Assembly (NCBI RefSeq): GCF_051020765.1
Contig: NC_134939.1
Location: 17,539,203-17,603,202 of the forward strand
DNA length: 64,000 nucleotides
Reading direction: 5' to 3'
From: Lasioglossum baleicum
Lineage: Eukaryota; Arthropoda; Insecta; Hymenoptera; Halictidae
A program made the position numbers and the translations under genes. Positions 27,643-39,365 of the stretch are shown here, one piece after another. The number at the start of each line of letters is the position of its first letter. The first letter of the stretch is position 1. Below the pieces are notes generated by a model, which saw nothing but the letters and a program-made list of their open reading frames with translations, made no database searches and was not told where the DNA came from.

Positions 27643-29354
27643 TTTACACCGTTGCTGCTCAACAGCCCCGGCTCTCTTCAGCATCATCACACGCGACTCA
27701 GCCGGACCTCCCGCGCGGCCCCGGATCGTGCTTCACGGTTTTATTGGCTTAACTCACTATTTTACAGTCGATAGTGGATTAAAGGGATTTAGCGCGGATA
27801 GAGGGTCGCCTGTGTTCCCGCCGAGCTTCCTATAAAGACATTAACTCGTCCAAGATACGACGATTACCCTGCTTTCCCAGTTTTTCCCGTCCAAGGCTTA
27901 CCGCCCCCCTCCCTCCATCCACTGTCCGCATCTTCCCATGGAAATGGAAACGCGGCCTACCATCGGCCACATGGGTGGCAATGCTCTCTGAAGTTGCATA
28001 AAGAAACAGTGTGCAAGAATTCTTCTTTTTACCACGTGTTTGTTAACTCGCTTTCTTGTCTGTCTGTTTGTTTGTTCGGTACAAATTTTGCAATTGATTT
28101 TCAACCTAAACTAACGTTCGGATGAGCTAGAGACTTGTAACTTTAAACATGGCTCATTGTCAGAACTGGATGACAATGCAATACTTTTTTGTAATACAGG
28201 ATTAATATTATTATAACAATGGACATAAGGTATTCTTTCATATTTTGCAACTTCGAATTTATGATCCGAATGGGCAGTACACTTGTATCTATGTTAAACT
28301 ATGTTAAAACGAAATTGCAGAACCGCATAAGTAGAATTCCGCCTTCCGAGCAGCGCGTTAATTTTTGTTCGGCGAGCCGGTAGAACGGGTTGCAGTAGTT
28401 GAAAAACGTTATTACCGTGGGATTGATTAAGCAGAGGAATAAAGAGCGCAATATGCACCGCGGAATCGCGCGGTGTTGCAACGGTAGCAGTCCAAAAAAA
28501 AAAGGTATTCCCCCGGCGTGGATTAAAACTAATGCCGCTTTGTTCGCTAAACCCTCGAAATTCTTCGTTTCAATACCGTGGCGAATAAAAAAAAATACAC
28601 CGCGAAGGAAAACAGAAAAAAACAATTTCGTATCCGCTGTACCGCGAGATTGCGGGAAAATTTTCAATTTTCCGGGGAACAGAGTCCGTTGACCGATTTT
28701 CATTCGCACGACCCAATTCCTTTTCTCGCTACTTTACTCGGTCACGGGGGCTGTTGTATCGCGACAGGGACGATCCCCCAGCCGTTCCGATTTTTCGAGG
28801 AAAACCGACTGGTTTTCGGCAGGGACCTAAAGATCGTTTAGGGTATTCGGAACGCGCCGGTCTTGATGCTCTACCGGTGCTATAGTAATTCAACCTCGAG
28901 GAACGAGAACCATTCTCTGCTCGGGGGAATAAAACATGTATTACCCTCTCCTATAGATTTTTATGTGGAGTACAGCGTGAAACAGACAATTTTTAACTGA
29001 ATCGCTGCATTAACCAATTATACGATCTGTACCGTTACGTGAAACCGGCAATTTATATTTTTATCATGTCGTTCGCTTTCATTTTGTAGCCGAAACACAC
29101 CCCCGGGGTCAATCGTGGCTCGTATCGAATAATTTTCACATTTCTTTAGACCTTAACTTGTAACGTTAACACAGGTATAAACATTTCACGCATACCAGTG
29201 TAAGCAAAGACGCGACGAGTCGACACAGAACGGGGATGAAGAAGTAGATGAAAGTAGTTCGCGTAATTTCTGCCGGAAATGGGTCAGAACGATAACAAGC
29301 ACGGCGGTCGGTAAGATCCTGCGAATCGCTCGTATAATTTATGAAATCCGACAG

Positions 29355-29359
<5 letters not shown>

Positions 29360-29406
<47 letters not shown>
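29360..29406. repeat. (CT)n microsatellite
   Basis: Pure CT repeat of about 23 units. Confidence 0.95.
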
Positions 29407-29410
<4 letters not shown>

Positions 29411-29712
29411 CTCCGTTTCACTCGGTATCCCTCTTCCGTCTTTGCTATTGAAAGTTCTTGCAAGCAGAATTGCGTTTACTAACCCCCTGAAGAGATGATC
29501 GCGTCTCGAGGCCAACGCTGTGATGGATCATCCGGAACCCTCCGAATCTATAATAGGGTTCGCGTATTTACGAAACAGAATACACTTTCTTTGGCAATCT
29601 CGTTCTATTCGCGCCCTCCTTTGCATCGCATTTATTATACGGCCAGTAACAATAGCAATTTATTCTCGTCCCTTAGCTAAACAAAATTCCTCCGCCAGCC
29701 ATTTACTTATTG

Positions 29713-30048
29713 TTATTGGACCGCGGATTTGATACTTTTATCACAAAAATCAGCATGCGAGGCAAGAACACGATGTAGGGTGTATATATATATATATAAC
29801 TCTGTACCTTATTATAATATTATTCCTAATTTATCATGAAATAATATTTGGATTCATTTTATGGAAGAATTACGTGTTCTGAATACAGAAAAAAATTCAC
29901 AAAAATAAAATCGATAACATTTTGTACGTATTACTGCGGACGAAAAAACTGTTATTTTAAAATGCAGTGGTTCGTATTAAAAATTGGATTTCATTTCATG
30001 CAGTTTTCTTAAAAATTGAAAATTGCATAAACATCCGCAATCCACTGA
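29713..30048. mobile_element. MITE-A related, composite or nested copy
   Basis: A left-type end lies at 29713 (TTATTGGACCGCGGAT), a second left-type end at 29931 (TTACTGCGGA), and a right-type end at 30024-30047 (TGCATAAACATCCGCAATCC). The spacing suggests either one long degraded copy or one copy inside another. A short (TA)n run lies inside, near 29785. Confidence 0.45.
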
Positions 30049-30217
30049 CAATGTATAAAGCAATGGAATTGTGTAGAAAGCGAAAGCACAGTATTGTGAT
30101 GAAACTGGTAATTCTTAACTCCCCGAACAGTCCGAAAAGGAAAGAGTAGACTGTTTACGATCGCGTATCCGAGCGGTCCATTCGAATCTCGTTATACTAA
30201 TCATTGACTCGTTATTT

Positions 30218-30219
<2 letters not shown>

Positions 30220-30260
<41 letters not shown>
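30220..30260. repeat. (CT)n microsatellite
   Basis: Pure CT repeat of about 20 units. Confidence 0.95.
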
Positions 30261-30263
<3 letters not shown>

Positions 30264-30806
30264 TGCTGGGCCGCATTAATTCGCGATGCATTACGAGGGC
30301 ATTAAGTTGCCTGTAAATTCCATGAATGGGGCAGACCCCGTTGGAAATATTGAAAGAACTCTGTGCTGCTGGTGGTGGTGCTGCTGCTCGCAACAAAGCG
30401 AAAGGAAAGACCGACAAAAAAGAAGACGTCGACTCTCCTCTCTGGCCGTGCTATCAACCGACAGCCACTTGATAAAAGCTTCACTCGCTAATAATAAGAA
30501 GAGCGCGATGTCAAAAACCGGGACGGACGCGCAAGACTGGGCAAATGACGTTAATAACTCTTCGGTTATCGGCGGTTCGCTGCGGATAACGCTATCGATA
30601 TCCCGACACGCTCAATGCGACCACTGTTTATGAATGGCAAGTTTCTATTTCGATGAAGATGAGACTCTCCTCTGTTAATTACGCTACGGTCGTGCGAGCA
30701 CTAAATCGATTAAATGTCGTCTCGCCGTGTGTACGAACGCGAATACATTAGGTACGAACGATCGTAAAATCAAACCGTTCCTTTAACCCTTTCACTACCG
30801 TCGACG

Positions 30807-30869
30807 AGAGATATCTCGTTTTCGCTTCCACGATGTCGAAAAAAACGATGCTATGAACGAGATATCTCT
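30807..30869. repeat. 14-bp inverted repeat with AGATATCT cores
   Basis: AGAGATATCTCGTT (30807-30820) and AACGAGATATCTCT (30856-30869) are exact reverse complements separated by about 35 bases. The unit follows a TTAACCCTTTCACTACCG lead-in resembling other TTAACCC-type lead-ins in the window. Confidence 0.65.
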
Positions 30870-31326
30870 AAATTTCCAGCGCCACAAATTTCAAATATTC
30901 AAAATTTCTTCAAGAACACGAACTTCCCGTCGGAAGGTTTGAAGAAAATACGGATTGTCGACACCATGTGACGAGTATTACGCATTGTTTCGCGTGTAGG
31001 AGACGGAACGGAAAAAGTCTCTCGAAGTAGTTTTCCGTGGCCGATACGTCGGAGAAAATTATCGGAGGACAAAAACGACCGTGTGTTTTTAAATTCTGCA
31101 TACGAGGGTCAGGTTTCCCGCGACGCATCGAGAGGAACGCTTCCGCGACAAGTCAATTTATCGCAGCTTGTCGCGGAGGCGTTCTCGAGCGAGCGAGTCT
31201 CGACCGATCGTTCCGCTTCCAAACGAGTCCGGGTAGAATTTATTCTTACAAAAACAACCGACCTGTCTCTCGCGAGGAACTCCTCTCTCTGCCAACGGCA
31301 CGGAAGAAAGACGGAAAGAAAGGATG

Positions 31327-31355
31327 AAAGAAAAGAAAAGAAAAGAAAAGAAAAG
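31327..31355. repeat. (AAAAG)n microsatellite in a purine tract
   Basis: About five AAAAG units lie within a longer purine-rich stretch running to about 31402. Confidence 0.85.
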
Positions 31356-32644
31356 GGAGGAAAAAGAGAGAGAAGCAGAAAAGGGAGAGAGAGAGAAAAG
31401 ATCACGCAACAGCTCGGTACCGAGGAGACTGCGAACCACCTTCGACTTTCACCGTGGCTACGGGATTTGGTCGCGATACCGGCTCTACATCGTTCGTGGA
31501 AGTCGTTCGCAGTCTTCGAGACTACAGGTGCGAGCAAAACGACCCCGAATGAAAATCAAGCGGAACGAGGCGTGAAACATAATTGCTCGTATAAAACTAC
31601 TTGGCGAATCTTTGAGACTCTCTGTGTCTGATTACACGCGTTGAGTTCTCTTTCTCGCTGTCGTATTCAAGCTTGTTTATTGCTGTACAATTCCTTTATG
31701 GGATCGTTCCGAATTTTCTAGACAATTTTAGAAACATCTCTTTGAAATGAATCCCGAATGATAATAGAGCTGAAATCGAATCGGCACAATGTTCAATGTA
31801 ATTGAATTCTACGAATACTTCGGTTGAAAATTGCTATTCAAGCATTGCTATTGATACATGAATGCCATGGTGGTCTGACCGGCGCCATTGTATTGCTGCA
31901 AAATCATAAAATTAATAGCATCATACATAAATTCGTTACTGCCGAAATGAACTAGATTATGGTGCTGCGTGCGATCTTTGTTATCCAGTAACAATCTAAC
32001 GCTGCTGGTCATTTCTATGAATGAAATAAATGAAACACACCAAATTTACGCGACGTTTGGCGTGTTAAAAATGTTGAAATAACTGAACACAAAAATGGGC
32101 CAGGGCATACATGATTTTCAGACAAAGTAGCTCGAGAATCCCACAACCGTCTCGACAACCCACACGACTGTCTCACACCAAATGAACTAACCGAATCGAA
32201 TGCTCACCGACACTGTCACTCAATCCGACCAGAAAGCGGGATAAAAAATCGACGGACGCGAGTACAATTCGTTTGGCAAAAAGCTCGACGTCCGGGGCAC
32301 TGGGGATCTAATCTGTGGATCCAGTCGGACCAGTTGGAACGGGGGGATCTATGGCAGAGTATCGAAAGAAATCGACGCGATATGTGGATGCGTTCGTATC
32401 GCGTGGCGGTGTGGATCGACGCTATCCGATGCAGGATCGGTGAAGTAGTGGTCGCGGTGATCGTCGAGGACCGGCTGTTGACCTCCCCTCTTCCCTTTTC
32501 CCACCCTTTCCATTTCCATCCGCCCCCGAACGAACGTCGGGCCACCCCTACTCCAAAAGATCTGGCCGCCGCTCGTTTGCCCCCTCTCTTCTTTCGGCTC
32601 CATCCGCCACAGTGTCGGGAGTCATCGGTGCTGGCCCTGTATCC

Positions 32645-32678
32645 TCAGTCTGTCAGTAACCGCGCAAGCGTACGGTTC
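32645..32678 (+). promoter_or_regulatory. Candidate Inr-MTE-DPE core promoter
   Basis: TCAGTC at 32645-32650 fits the arthropod initiator, with the A at 32647 as +1. GGTTC at 32674-32678 sits exactly at +28 to +32 and fits the DPE pattern RGWYV. The bases from +18 to +29 match 9 of 12 positions of the MTE consensus. No TATA box lies at the usual place. It would put a start site about 890 bases upstream of the teneurin start codon. A donor-like GAG/GTGAGA at 32960/32961 could end a non-coding exon. This is inferred from motifs only, and chance matches are possible. Confidence 0.35.
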
Positions 32679-33067
32679 GTCTTTAGCTTGATACACGGCA
32701 GGGTCGAGCAGAGTTTAGGGGAAACTCGCCCCTAGAGCGAGAATCGTATCCACTCGATCCCTGAACGCGCGACGCGTCTCGAATCGATCCGATCCGATCA
32801 CTTGGATGCACGCGGTGTATCTCTCGGTGCTGGTGCATTTATCCACCGGATCCGGTCCACGTGCTCCGAGTGAACTCGCGCGATATTGACGTTGCTGACC
32901 CAACGTCGCGTCGCGTCGGCCGGCGCGCTGATAATATTGTGCATCCGAAACAGTGATGAGGTGAGAGTTCCAGCAAAGAGGATACTAGCTATCGATCAGC
33001 CGGAATTCCGTCCGGAAGGAAATCCGTCCAGACGTGTCTTTCTTTCTGTCAGGGGGTGAGAGTGATC

Positions 33068-33101
33068 TATAAATGATCGCGAAGACACCGCCAGCATCAG
33101 A
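33068..33101 (+). promoter_or_regulatory. Candidate TATA-type core promoter
   Basis: TATAAAT at 33068-33074 lies 31 bases upstream of the A in ATCAGA (33099), a fair initiator. The distance is canonical for an insect TATA promoter. It would give a 5' leader of about 441 bases to the start codon at 33540. This competes with the candidate at 32645. Confidence 0.3.
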
Positions 33102-33185
33102 AAAGTTGCTATTAGTTGCGCTTTGAGTCGCCGCAAGCCCGTTTACGTGCAAATCCGCCCTCGTGGCCAGCCGGCGAGGGTGCGC

Positions 33186-33227
33186 ATGCAAATGTCTGGA
33201 ATATTCGTCGCCGGAAACTTTCCGTGA
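33186..33227 (+). CDS. Upstream ORF in the presumed teneurin leader
   Basis: ATG at 33186, with an in-frame second ATG at 33192, opens a 13-codon frame that stops at 33225-33227. A second short uORF runs 33356-33412 (18 codons). Both would be in the leader if transcription starts at either promoter candidate. They have no recognisable product. If used, their likely role would be to limit scanning to the main start. Confidence 0.25.
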   Translation: MQMSGIFVAGNFP

Positions 33228-33260
33228 TCAAATCTGTTGGCCGATTCGTCTGGGAAGAAG

Positions 33261-33286
33261 CGCCGCGCCGCGCCGCGCCGCGCCGG
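33261..33286. repeat. (CGCCG)5 GC-rich pentamer repeat
   Basis: Five CGCCG units lie about 255 bases upstream of the teneurin start codon. The same pentamer type recurs in shorter form at many places in the window (for example near 40901 and 42054). Confidence 0.85.
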
Positions 33287-33456
33287 TTCTTTTTATTCCG
33301 CTTTGTTCCTTTGTTTTCGTACTCTCTGTGCAGTGTGTTTGTGTCTTGGTATCGTATGTTGCGATTTATAACGAGGAAACATAGGTCGTTCGGCTCACTC
33401 ATTGTCAGTTGAATTGGGGTGGTAAATTTCGAACTGCGAGTGCAGTGCGTGAGTGC

Positions 33457-33543
33457 ATGCAGGAGCTCCCGTCGAGGGAGGATCGTTCGTGGGTGGTTAG
33501 CGAGTCCGGGGAGAGGATCGGGAACATGTTATTCGCTCGATGA
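33457..33543 (+). CDS. uORF overlapping the teneurin start codon (ATGA)
   Basis: ATG at 33457 opens a 28-codon frame whose TGA occupies 33541-33543, so stop and main start overlap as ATGA at 33540-33543. An internal in-frame ATG at 33526 has A at -3 and would give a five-residue peptide ending at the same stop. The main ATG has T at -3, a weak context. The arrangement would suit termination-reinitiation control. The overlap is seen directly; its use is inferred. Confidence 0.4.
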   Translation: MQELPSREDRSWVVSESGERIGNMLFAR

Positions 33544-33678
33544 CCAAGGAGGATCACGGGAAGTTCGTCTCGATGTGCGATCCCACGGCGTTGCTGGACC
33601 TGGTGCCGAGCGAGGGATTACTCAAGAGGCCGTCCATGGACTATAACGAGTACACGTACTGCTACGGTGGTGGTCGAG
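33540..33678 (+). CDS. Ten-m: Teneurin exon 1: start of cytoplasmic domain
   Basis: This exon encodes residues 1-46 and the first base of residue 47 (Gly). An in-frame TAG at 33498-33500 limits the start. The first in-frame ATG after it is 33540, in a weak context (T at -3). Later in-frame ATGs at residues 12 and 33 are alternatives; the sequence from residue 33 (MDYNEYTYCYGGG) is tyrosine-rich. The donor is CGAG/GTGGGT at 33679, phase 1, and it joins exactly to the exon at 53238 (G+GG). Teneurin genes commonly use several first exons, so this may be one of several N-termini. The residues have no known fold and would lie in the cytosol. Confidence 0.6.
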
Positions 33679-34403
33679 GTGGGTGGTATTCTTGCGTCCC
33701 TTGCCTTCCCATCGCCCTTACCCAGCCCTCTCTTCTTCTATTCCCTCTCTCGCCCTTTCCCTGCTGTGACGTGCTGCGCCGCTCTCTGCCCTCTCTGCCC
33801 TCTCTTCCCTCTCGTATCCTCTTCGAACGAGGGAGTTTTTCTCCGTCCGGAAACCAGTCCGTGCGGTCTACAGGACGTGCAGGATTTTCTCTGACGTCGT
33901 TCGCGCCAATTTCTTTCCACCGATTCCTCTACCGGACGCGGTTCCGCGAGGAATTACACGTGACCGGCCATATTCGGCGCGATCGGCAAGCACCGATCAT
34001 TGTCGAGAACCGTCCCAACGACTTCTTCTTACGCCTCCTGTAATTCTCTTTTCACGGTTTATTGCGCCATCGGGAACGACAGGTACGCGGCAACCTCTGA
34101 TCCTCCCTGATTGCCAGGTTTTTACACCGCGCCGATCATTATTGCAAAGCCTGGTGTCATGCTCGTCTGTTTTCCTCCGTCGAAGTATGGGAAGCGATGT
34201 CGGCGACTCGCCGGCGATCCAGTTTTCCGTTTTTGCCGAGAGCATCGGTCACTCTGGATAATTTCGAGAATATAGAGGAGATAAGGACGCCTTTGTTGGA
34301 ACATGTGTGTACGTGTATTAATTTCATCTGATCAGATTATTATTCTCGAGTCTTTATTTAGAAGAATTCTTCATCGTCGAAGAGATACGTCTGTGATTGT
34401 AAA

Positions 34404-34440
34404 CATTTGTGCGCATAATTATGAAAGTGATCCAAGTCAG
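34404..34440 (+). mobile_element. MITE-B solo left end
   Basis: TTGTGCGCATAATTATGAAA followed by GTGATCCAAGTC matches the MITE-B terminal repeat. No right partner was seen. Confidence 0.5.
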
Positions 34441-36651
34441 TTAAAAAATATGTTTATATTGTATAATGGAACATTTTAATTTAGAATTTTATTAGTCTAT
34501 TAATGAAAATTTATTATGAACGCGAAATTTCGTGTGAATCTCGCTCGAAAAGGTTGTTTTTAAAGTTTGAATCAATAAATGACTTACGCAATGAAAAACT
34601 ACGAGTTTTCTTAGAAACAAAAATTTTAATGAAATGACACATTCACGTTTGTTAATTTTAATGGATTTTCTCTTCTGCGCTGTTCTATCAATTCATAGTA
34701 ATGCTCAGGATCATTGTTAATTATGCAAATAAGCTGTTGTTCATTGTTAACCGTTAACGAGGGAAGTTTTCGGGAAATTTTCGCCACTTTTCCCACTTGT
34801 CGCTCAGGTTTTCCGTCTAGCGTATGTTGGTAGATGATATTTATTTGGAGTCTAGCAAACGGCGAGAAATTTCGCGATCGTGAAAATTAATTTTGAAGCA
34901 CACAGACAGATCGAGGGCGTCCCCCAATTTGTCTCTGTCTAGGTCGGAAAGTACATTTTTGACAGTTGGAAATAACGTTCGAATGGCGCGCCCAGAAAAT
35001 AGTGCACGAAGAAACGTGCCGCGCCTTACGAAAAGAATAAAACGGGGCATTTTTGACTGAAATTGATTGCATCCCCCGCTAACCTAGAAAAAAAGAGCAG
35101 AATGAAGAAAACATCCCTTCGGAGTAGCAAGGTGGTGTCACGCAACTGCATTATCACGCCGAACGTATTTGTCACGCTGACGTTTTCCAAATCGTGACGC
35201 GTTGAAATTTTTCATGCGTCGAAGCAGGAAATAGACGGACCACCCCGTAGGCGAAAATTTCACGAGATTTCGAGCCGGTGAATCGGAATTCTGTTGCGTC
35301 CACCGTAGAAACAAAAATCGGGTCGAATGAAATTGTATTTTTATACTCGGTTCTCTTATCGGTGACGTTGGCTCGTGCAATTTTTCTTTTAACAAATTGC
35401 AAATAGAAATAGAAACGGAGTAATTCCGGATTTTATATTTATCTCGACAGTGTACACTGAAATTATTGAATAACCTTAATCAATCTTTATGAAGTGCTTT
35501 AAATTTAAAAGCTGCGGTCATGGGTGTATTCATGCGCGATCGCTGCAAGTGTTCTCGGATATCTTTATTGCGCCTCGATGTTTCAGCGAAGAACAGGCTT
35601 CTTGTCACTTGGGACCAAAATATAGTGGTTATGTGTATGAAACGTTCATACATGGAACAGCTCAGTCACGAAAACATTTCCCGACCTGATCGATATTTAT
35701 AATATGTATGTAGAATGAAATTTTAGTCTACCGTTCCCCTGTAGACTCTATGTATAGAAAGTGTCAATCTCTACATCACAAAAGCCGCAATAATTAATTT
35801 TTAACAGGCATCGCCTGTCAGCATCGACTTTCCGAATTTATTTCGCAGAGATGGAAAATTACAATGAGAATTTCTGAATCGTGGATTTTAAGATTGAACA
35901 ATAGTTGCTCTACCGAACTGTGCCCGTCATTATCAACAGCTGGCAATTATTCAATAATTTTTCAACGTCTCCGGCGGAAGTTATTCATGACCCGAGCCGA
36001 TCGCTCAAGGTGGACACGCAACATGCGGTGCTTTTTCGCTTATTTTACGTTCGAAATCTCGCTTGGGCAGGGTTCTAGACGTTTCGACGAGGCAGTAAGT
36101 TAATAAATCATAACGTCGTCGGCTGGTAGCGATGAAAGTTCGAAAGAATCGCTCGCCAGCAATTAAGAAAGGTTAGATGACGGAGTTGCTGCTCCGATGG
36201 ACGCATCGGATCGCATCGCGACGGGGCCGCACGTATTTTCCTGAAACAGCCACGACGGCACTTATCACCGTGGCGCATGCAAATCGCTATACGCTAAATT
36301 TATCCCCGTGTAAATTCATGCGCCAGGGCTCTAGACCGCGTGTATCGATTACCACCACAAAATCTCGGCTTATCCAGCGATCGGACCGCTCTGTTCGCGT
36401 GATAAAAGCCTCCTCTCTATTTCGAGCGCGGATCGATTTTACCCGGAGCAACACATTCGCCGGTTTTAAGAACCCTGTGGAAGGGAAACTTCCGTTTAGC
36501 CGGCGATTCACTGTGTCGCCAACCTCGTGATTGATCCTGCCAGAACAATAGCTGACACCTTTGCTTTCGAACCACTCGTTTCGCTTTTTACGCAGCGCAC
36601 CTCCGGACAAAGTGAAACTCGGGAAAACGTCACGCGAAAATGAACAAATTC

Positions 36652-36780
36652 TATTAGGTCGTTCGGAAAGTCATTTCGTTTTCTCCAGGGGACATGAAAG
36701 CCAATTTTTTTACCGTTCAGAAGAAGTTTTAGCACATTTTGTTCTATGATCTTTGGCGATTTTTCAAACAATCGAGTTGT
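36652..36780 (+). mobile_element. Mariner-type element remnant with one end
   Basis: The outer end TTAGGTCGTTCGGAAAGTC, preceded by TA, is identical over 29 bases to 3872-3900. About 100 further bases look mariner-like (GACATGAAAGCCAATTTTT and onward), but I cannot place them in a transposase frame with confidence. No second terminal repeat was found nearby. Confidence 0.5.
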
Positions 36781-37362
36781 ATGACTTTTTACGACTTTAT
36801 TTCAAATCAAATTTGCACCGCATAAAATCCTCTCCTTAAACAGCACGCAATTTTTTATCTGGTACATTGATGATTTTAAAAAAGGTCCAATGTCGTTAAG
36901 AGGATTGAAATCTACACTTGATACAATTTTCTGATGTTTCCAATTTTTAGAAGGCAGAAAATGTTGATTATCGATATAAGGGTTAATCTCGTCGGTAGAG
37001 AGTGTTTCCAAGTAAAAATTTGTCCGTGACCGTAGTCGTTTAAAAAGTTCTCGGCAGGTGTTCTCCGCGAGAAGATTGTGGGAAAAAATAGTGTGTCGTT
37101 GTAGGGCAAAGTGACTCCGGTGACGTTTTCCTTTCCGTAAGAAATTCGCGGAGGCCGCCGGTATTTATCAGGCTGACATTTCCAAATGTCGCGCGGTTTA
37201 TCAGGTGTTCCCGGGGCGGAAAGCTTAAGCCCCGGTCACACGCAGGCGCGACCACGTCCATGGGAACGAACGAACGGGCGGGCGAGCGCGTGCATCGAAT
37301 CGTCGACGTCATTAAATTTACATAATAAGGCATCGCGTGGTCGAGTCAGGGTTGCAACTACC

Positions 37363-37385
37363 ACTGCTGCTCCTGCTGCTGCTGG
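37363..37385 (+). repeat. (CTG)n-rich patch
   Basis: Short interrupted CTG run. It is not in a supported coding exon. Confidence 0.7.
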
Positions 37386-39365
37386 CTACCATCGTTCCCT
37401 GTATCTATTGACACTCTGATGATGATATTCACGTGCAGCTGCACCGATCGCTGCCAATTCAGAACGAAACGAGTTTCGACCGAGCTTCGAGCGAGAGCTA
37501 ATCGCCATCAGAAGTACGAATTATCTTGATCAGGCGATAACCTTCTCGGATCCTCGAACGTTCGTTCTTTCGTTCGATTGCATCGCTGCGCTGGCAACCA
37601 TTCCGATCGAACCCCTTGCATATTTTCATTTAAAACTTCACAACGCTTTCAGTATTAAAAACGTAATTATTCAAACGAGTTTCCGATATTATAAATTCAG
37701 GTCAAATTGCCCGGAACAATTTTTACACCTCGGGAGCGGCTAGATCGGTGAAATAATTCGCAGCGACAGGACTCCCCGTGCTTTCCTGCGAAACTTCAGG
37801 TTAATTCGTGTATCCGCCATGTTCGTTCTCCCCGTCGAAGAGGAATCGTTTCCGGAGGAATAGGCGTCCGCGTCCCGGGACGGGAGACATCGTCGTCGGA
37901 GGAACGTGGCCAAAACTAAATCCGCAAAGCCAAGGTTAAAATCGATGCGGTAATCGTTTCGATGGGACAGCCGAGGGACGAACGTCGTAAAAGAGGGAAG
38001 AATCGAGGAGGGAAGGAAAATGAAGGGAGGAGATGAAGCAGAAGGGAAGGTTAAGGAAAGAGAAAGAGGGTTTCTGCGTTTGGCAGATCGTGGATATTGG
38101 GAGGAGGCCCGACGAGGTCGTATAAGACGATCTTTGGGGTAGCTGCCCACGATCCCACCCTGCATTATCCGGTCTTCTCCACTATCCAACTTTCGGGTGA
38201 TCACATTCTGCGAACGGAAGCCTCAAAATTTGTTATGAACTGCACGATATTTTTAAATTTGTACCTATTCCATGTACATAAATTGATTTCGCCTGGGAAA
38301 AAGCTTGAGAATTTGTGACGCGACTTAAAATGTAGAACGTGCCTATAAAAATGATTTTGGCGCGAGCAACGGTGATCTAATTGTATCGGTGGGTCGGTGG
38401 GTTCGACGCGACGCGTCGTTTACCCGAATTAATCCAATATTCAGGGGATCCCAAGGTCTGGTGGCGAAGCGATTTATCGAGAGGGATTGCAGCCTCTCTC
38501 CGCGGAGTGTAATCCACGTGGTCGGAAACGAGCGGTGGAATAATTAATGCCCGCGGTTGTCCTCTTTTTTTGGCGAATAGCGAGAAACTGAAACATCGCG
38601 AGTAAGAGATGTGCGCCAGGCGCCGGCAGACAGGCAAAGGCAAAGGCAAGCCAGCAGGCGCGGCTCTCTTTCCCGCTGTCTCTCGAAACGACCAGCCGAC
38701 CGACCGGTTCCATGCTCGTTCGCGTGCGATAAACGCTAATACAAGACCGACAGGCTCGTCTTCTGACCATGTATGCTAACGTCAATGGGAGCCTCTTTGC
38801 TGTTTCCGAGCCGAGAAACAGCCGACTCGTTCCTCGCCCACGTGTCCGACCATTATCGCTGTTCGATCCTATCTGCGTAGAGACGCGAGCGAGCGATGAT
38901 GGTGGGCGATTCGCCGAGCGAAATGTTATAATCGGGACGCGGATACTTTCTACGCTTGTTAGGAGCCTTTCCGACAGGATGCCTTATCCGTTGGCCACTC
39001 TCAGCGCCCTGCACAAGGCCTATGAAAATTTTAACAACCGCCAGAGATGCTTTCGCGAACGATCCTGCGAGAAAGCGAGTCGGAGAACAACGTTCCAGTT
39101 TCATACTCGAAAATTCAATGTGAAGTACAATAAAGATGTCTTCACAGTCCTGATTCGGAAGTGTGTTTCTACTCGTTGCACGACGAGCAAAGGGATCCTC
39201 TTTCTTCCGGCTATGAAATCGATGTCACCGATTTGTCCGAACAACTTGCAACCTCGTAGTATGTATCTAAAAACGTCAACACGATCTTTATCGATTATCC
39301 AAAATCGTCTATTTTACATGGAAATGCGCGTCGCCCGAACGAACGTAGAAAAATTCCGAGACACC

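Larger units (their letters stand above)
24000..32640. other. Non-coding segment, no gene recognised
   Basis: No recognisable exon. Contents are (GA)n at 25147-25169 and 26167-26188, MITE-A copies (25375-25490 and around 29713-30048), a GC-rich block near 27200-27560, a perfect hairpin at 27603-27642, (CT)n at 29360-29406 and 30220-30260, an inverted repeat at 30807-30869 and an (AAAAG)n purine tract at 31327-31355. Confidence 0.6.

Noticed and set aside
27603..27645. Bacterial-style terminator
   Set aside because: The shape fits, but the window is clearly eukaryotic and no operon precedes it. It is listed only as a hairpin.
31083..31631. 182-codon frame over the AAAAG tract
   Set aside because: It is Lys/Glu/Arg low complexity caused by the purine tract, with no conserved block and no splice context.
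33419..33646. 75-codon frame overlapping teneurin exon 1
   Set aside because: It starts at GTG, not ATG, and lies in a different frame from the well-supported exon.
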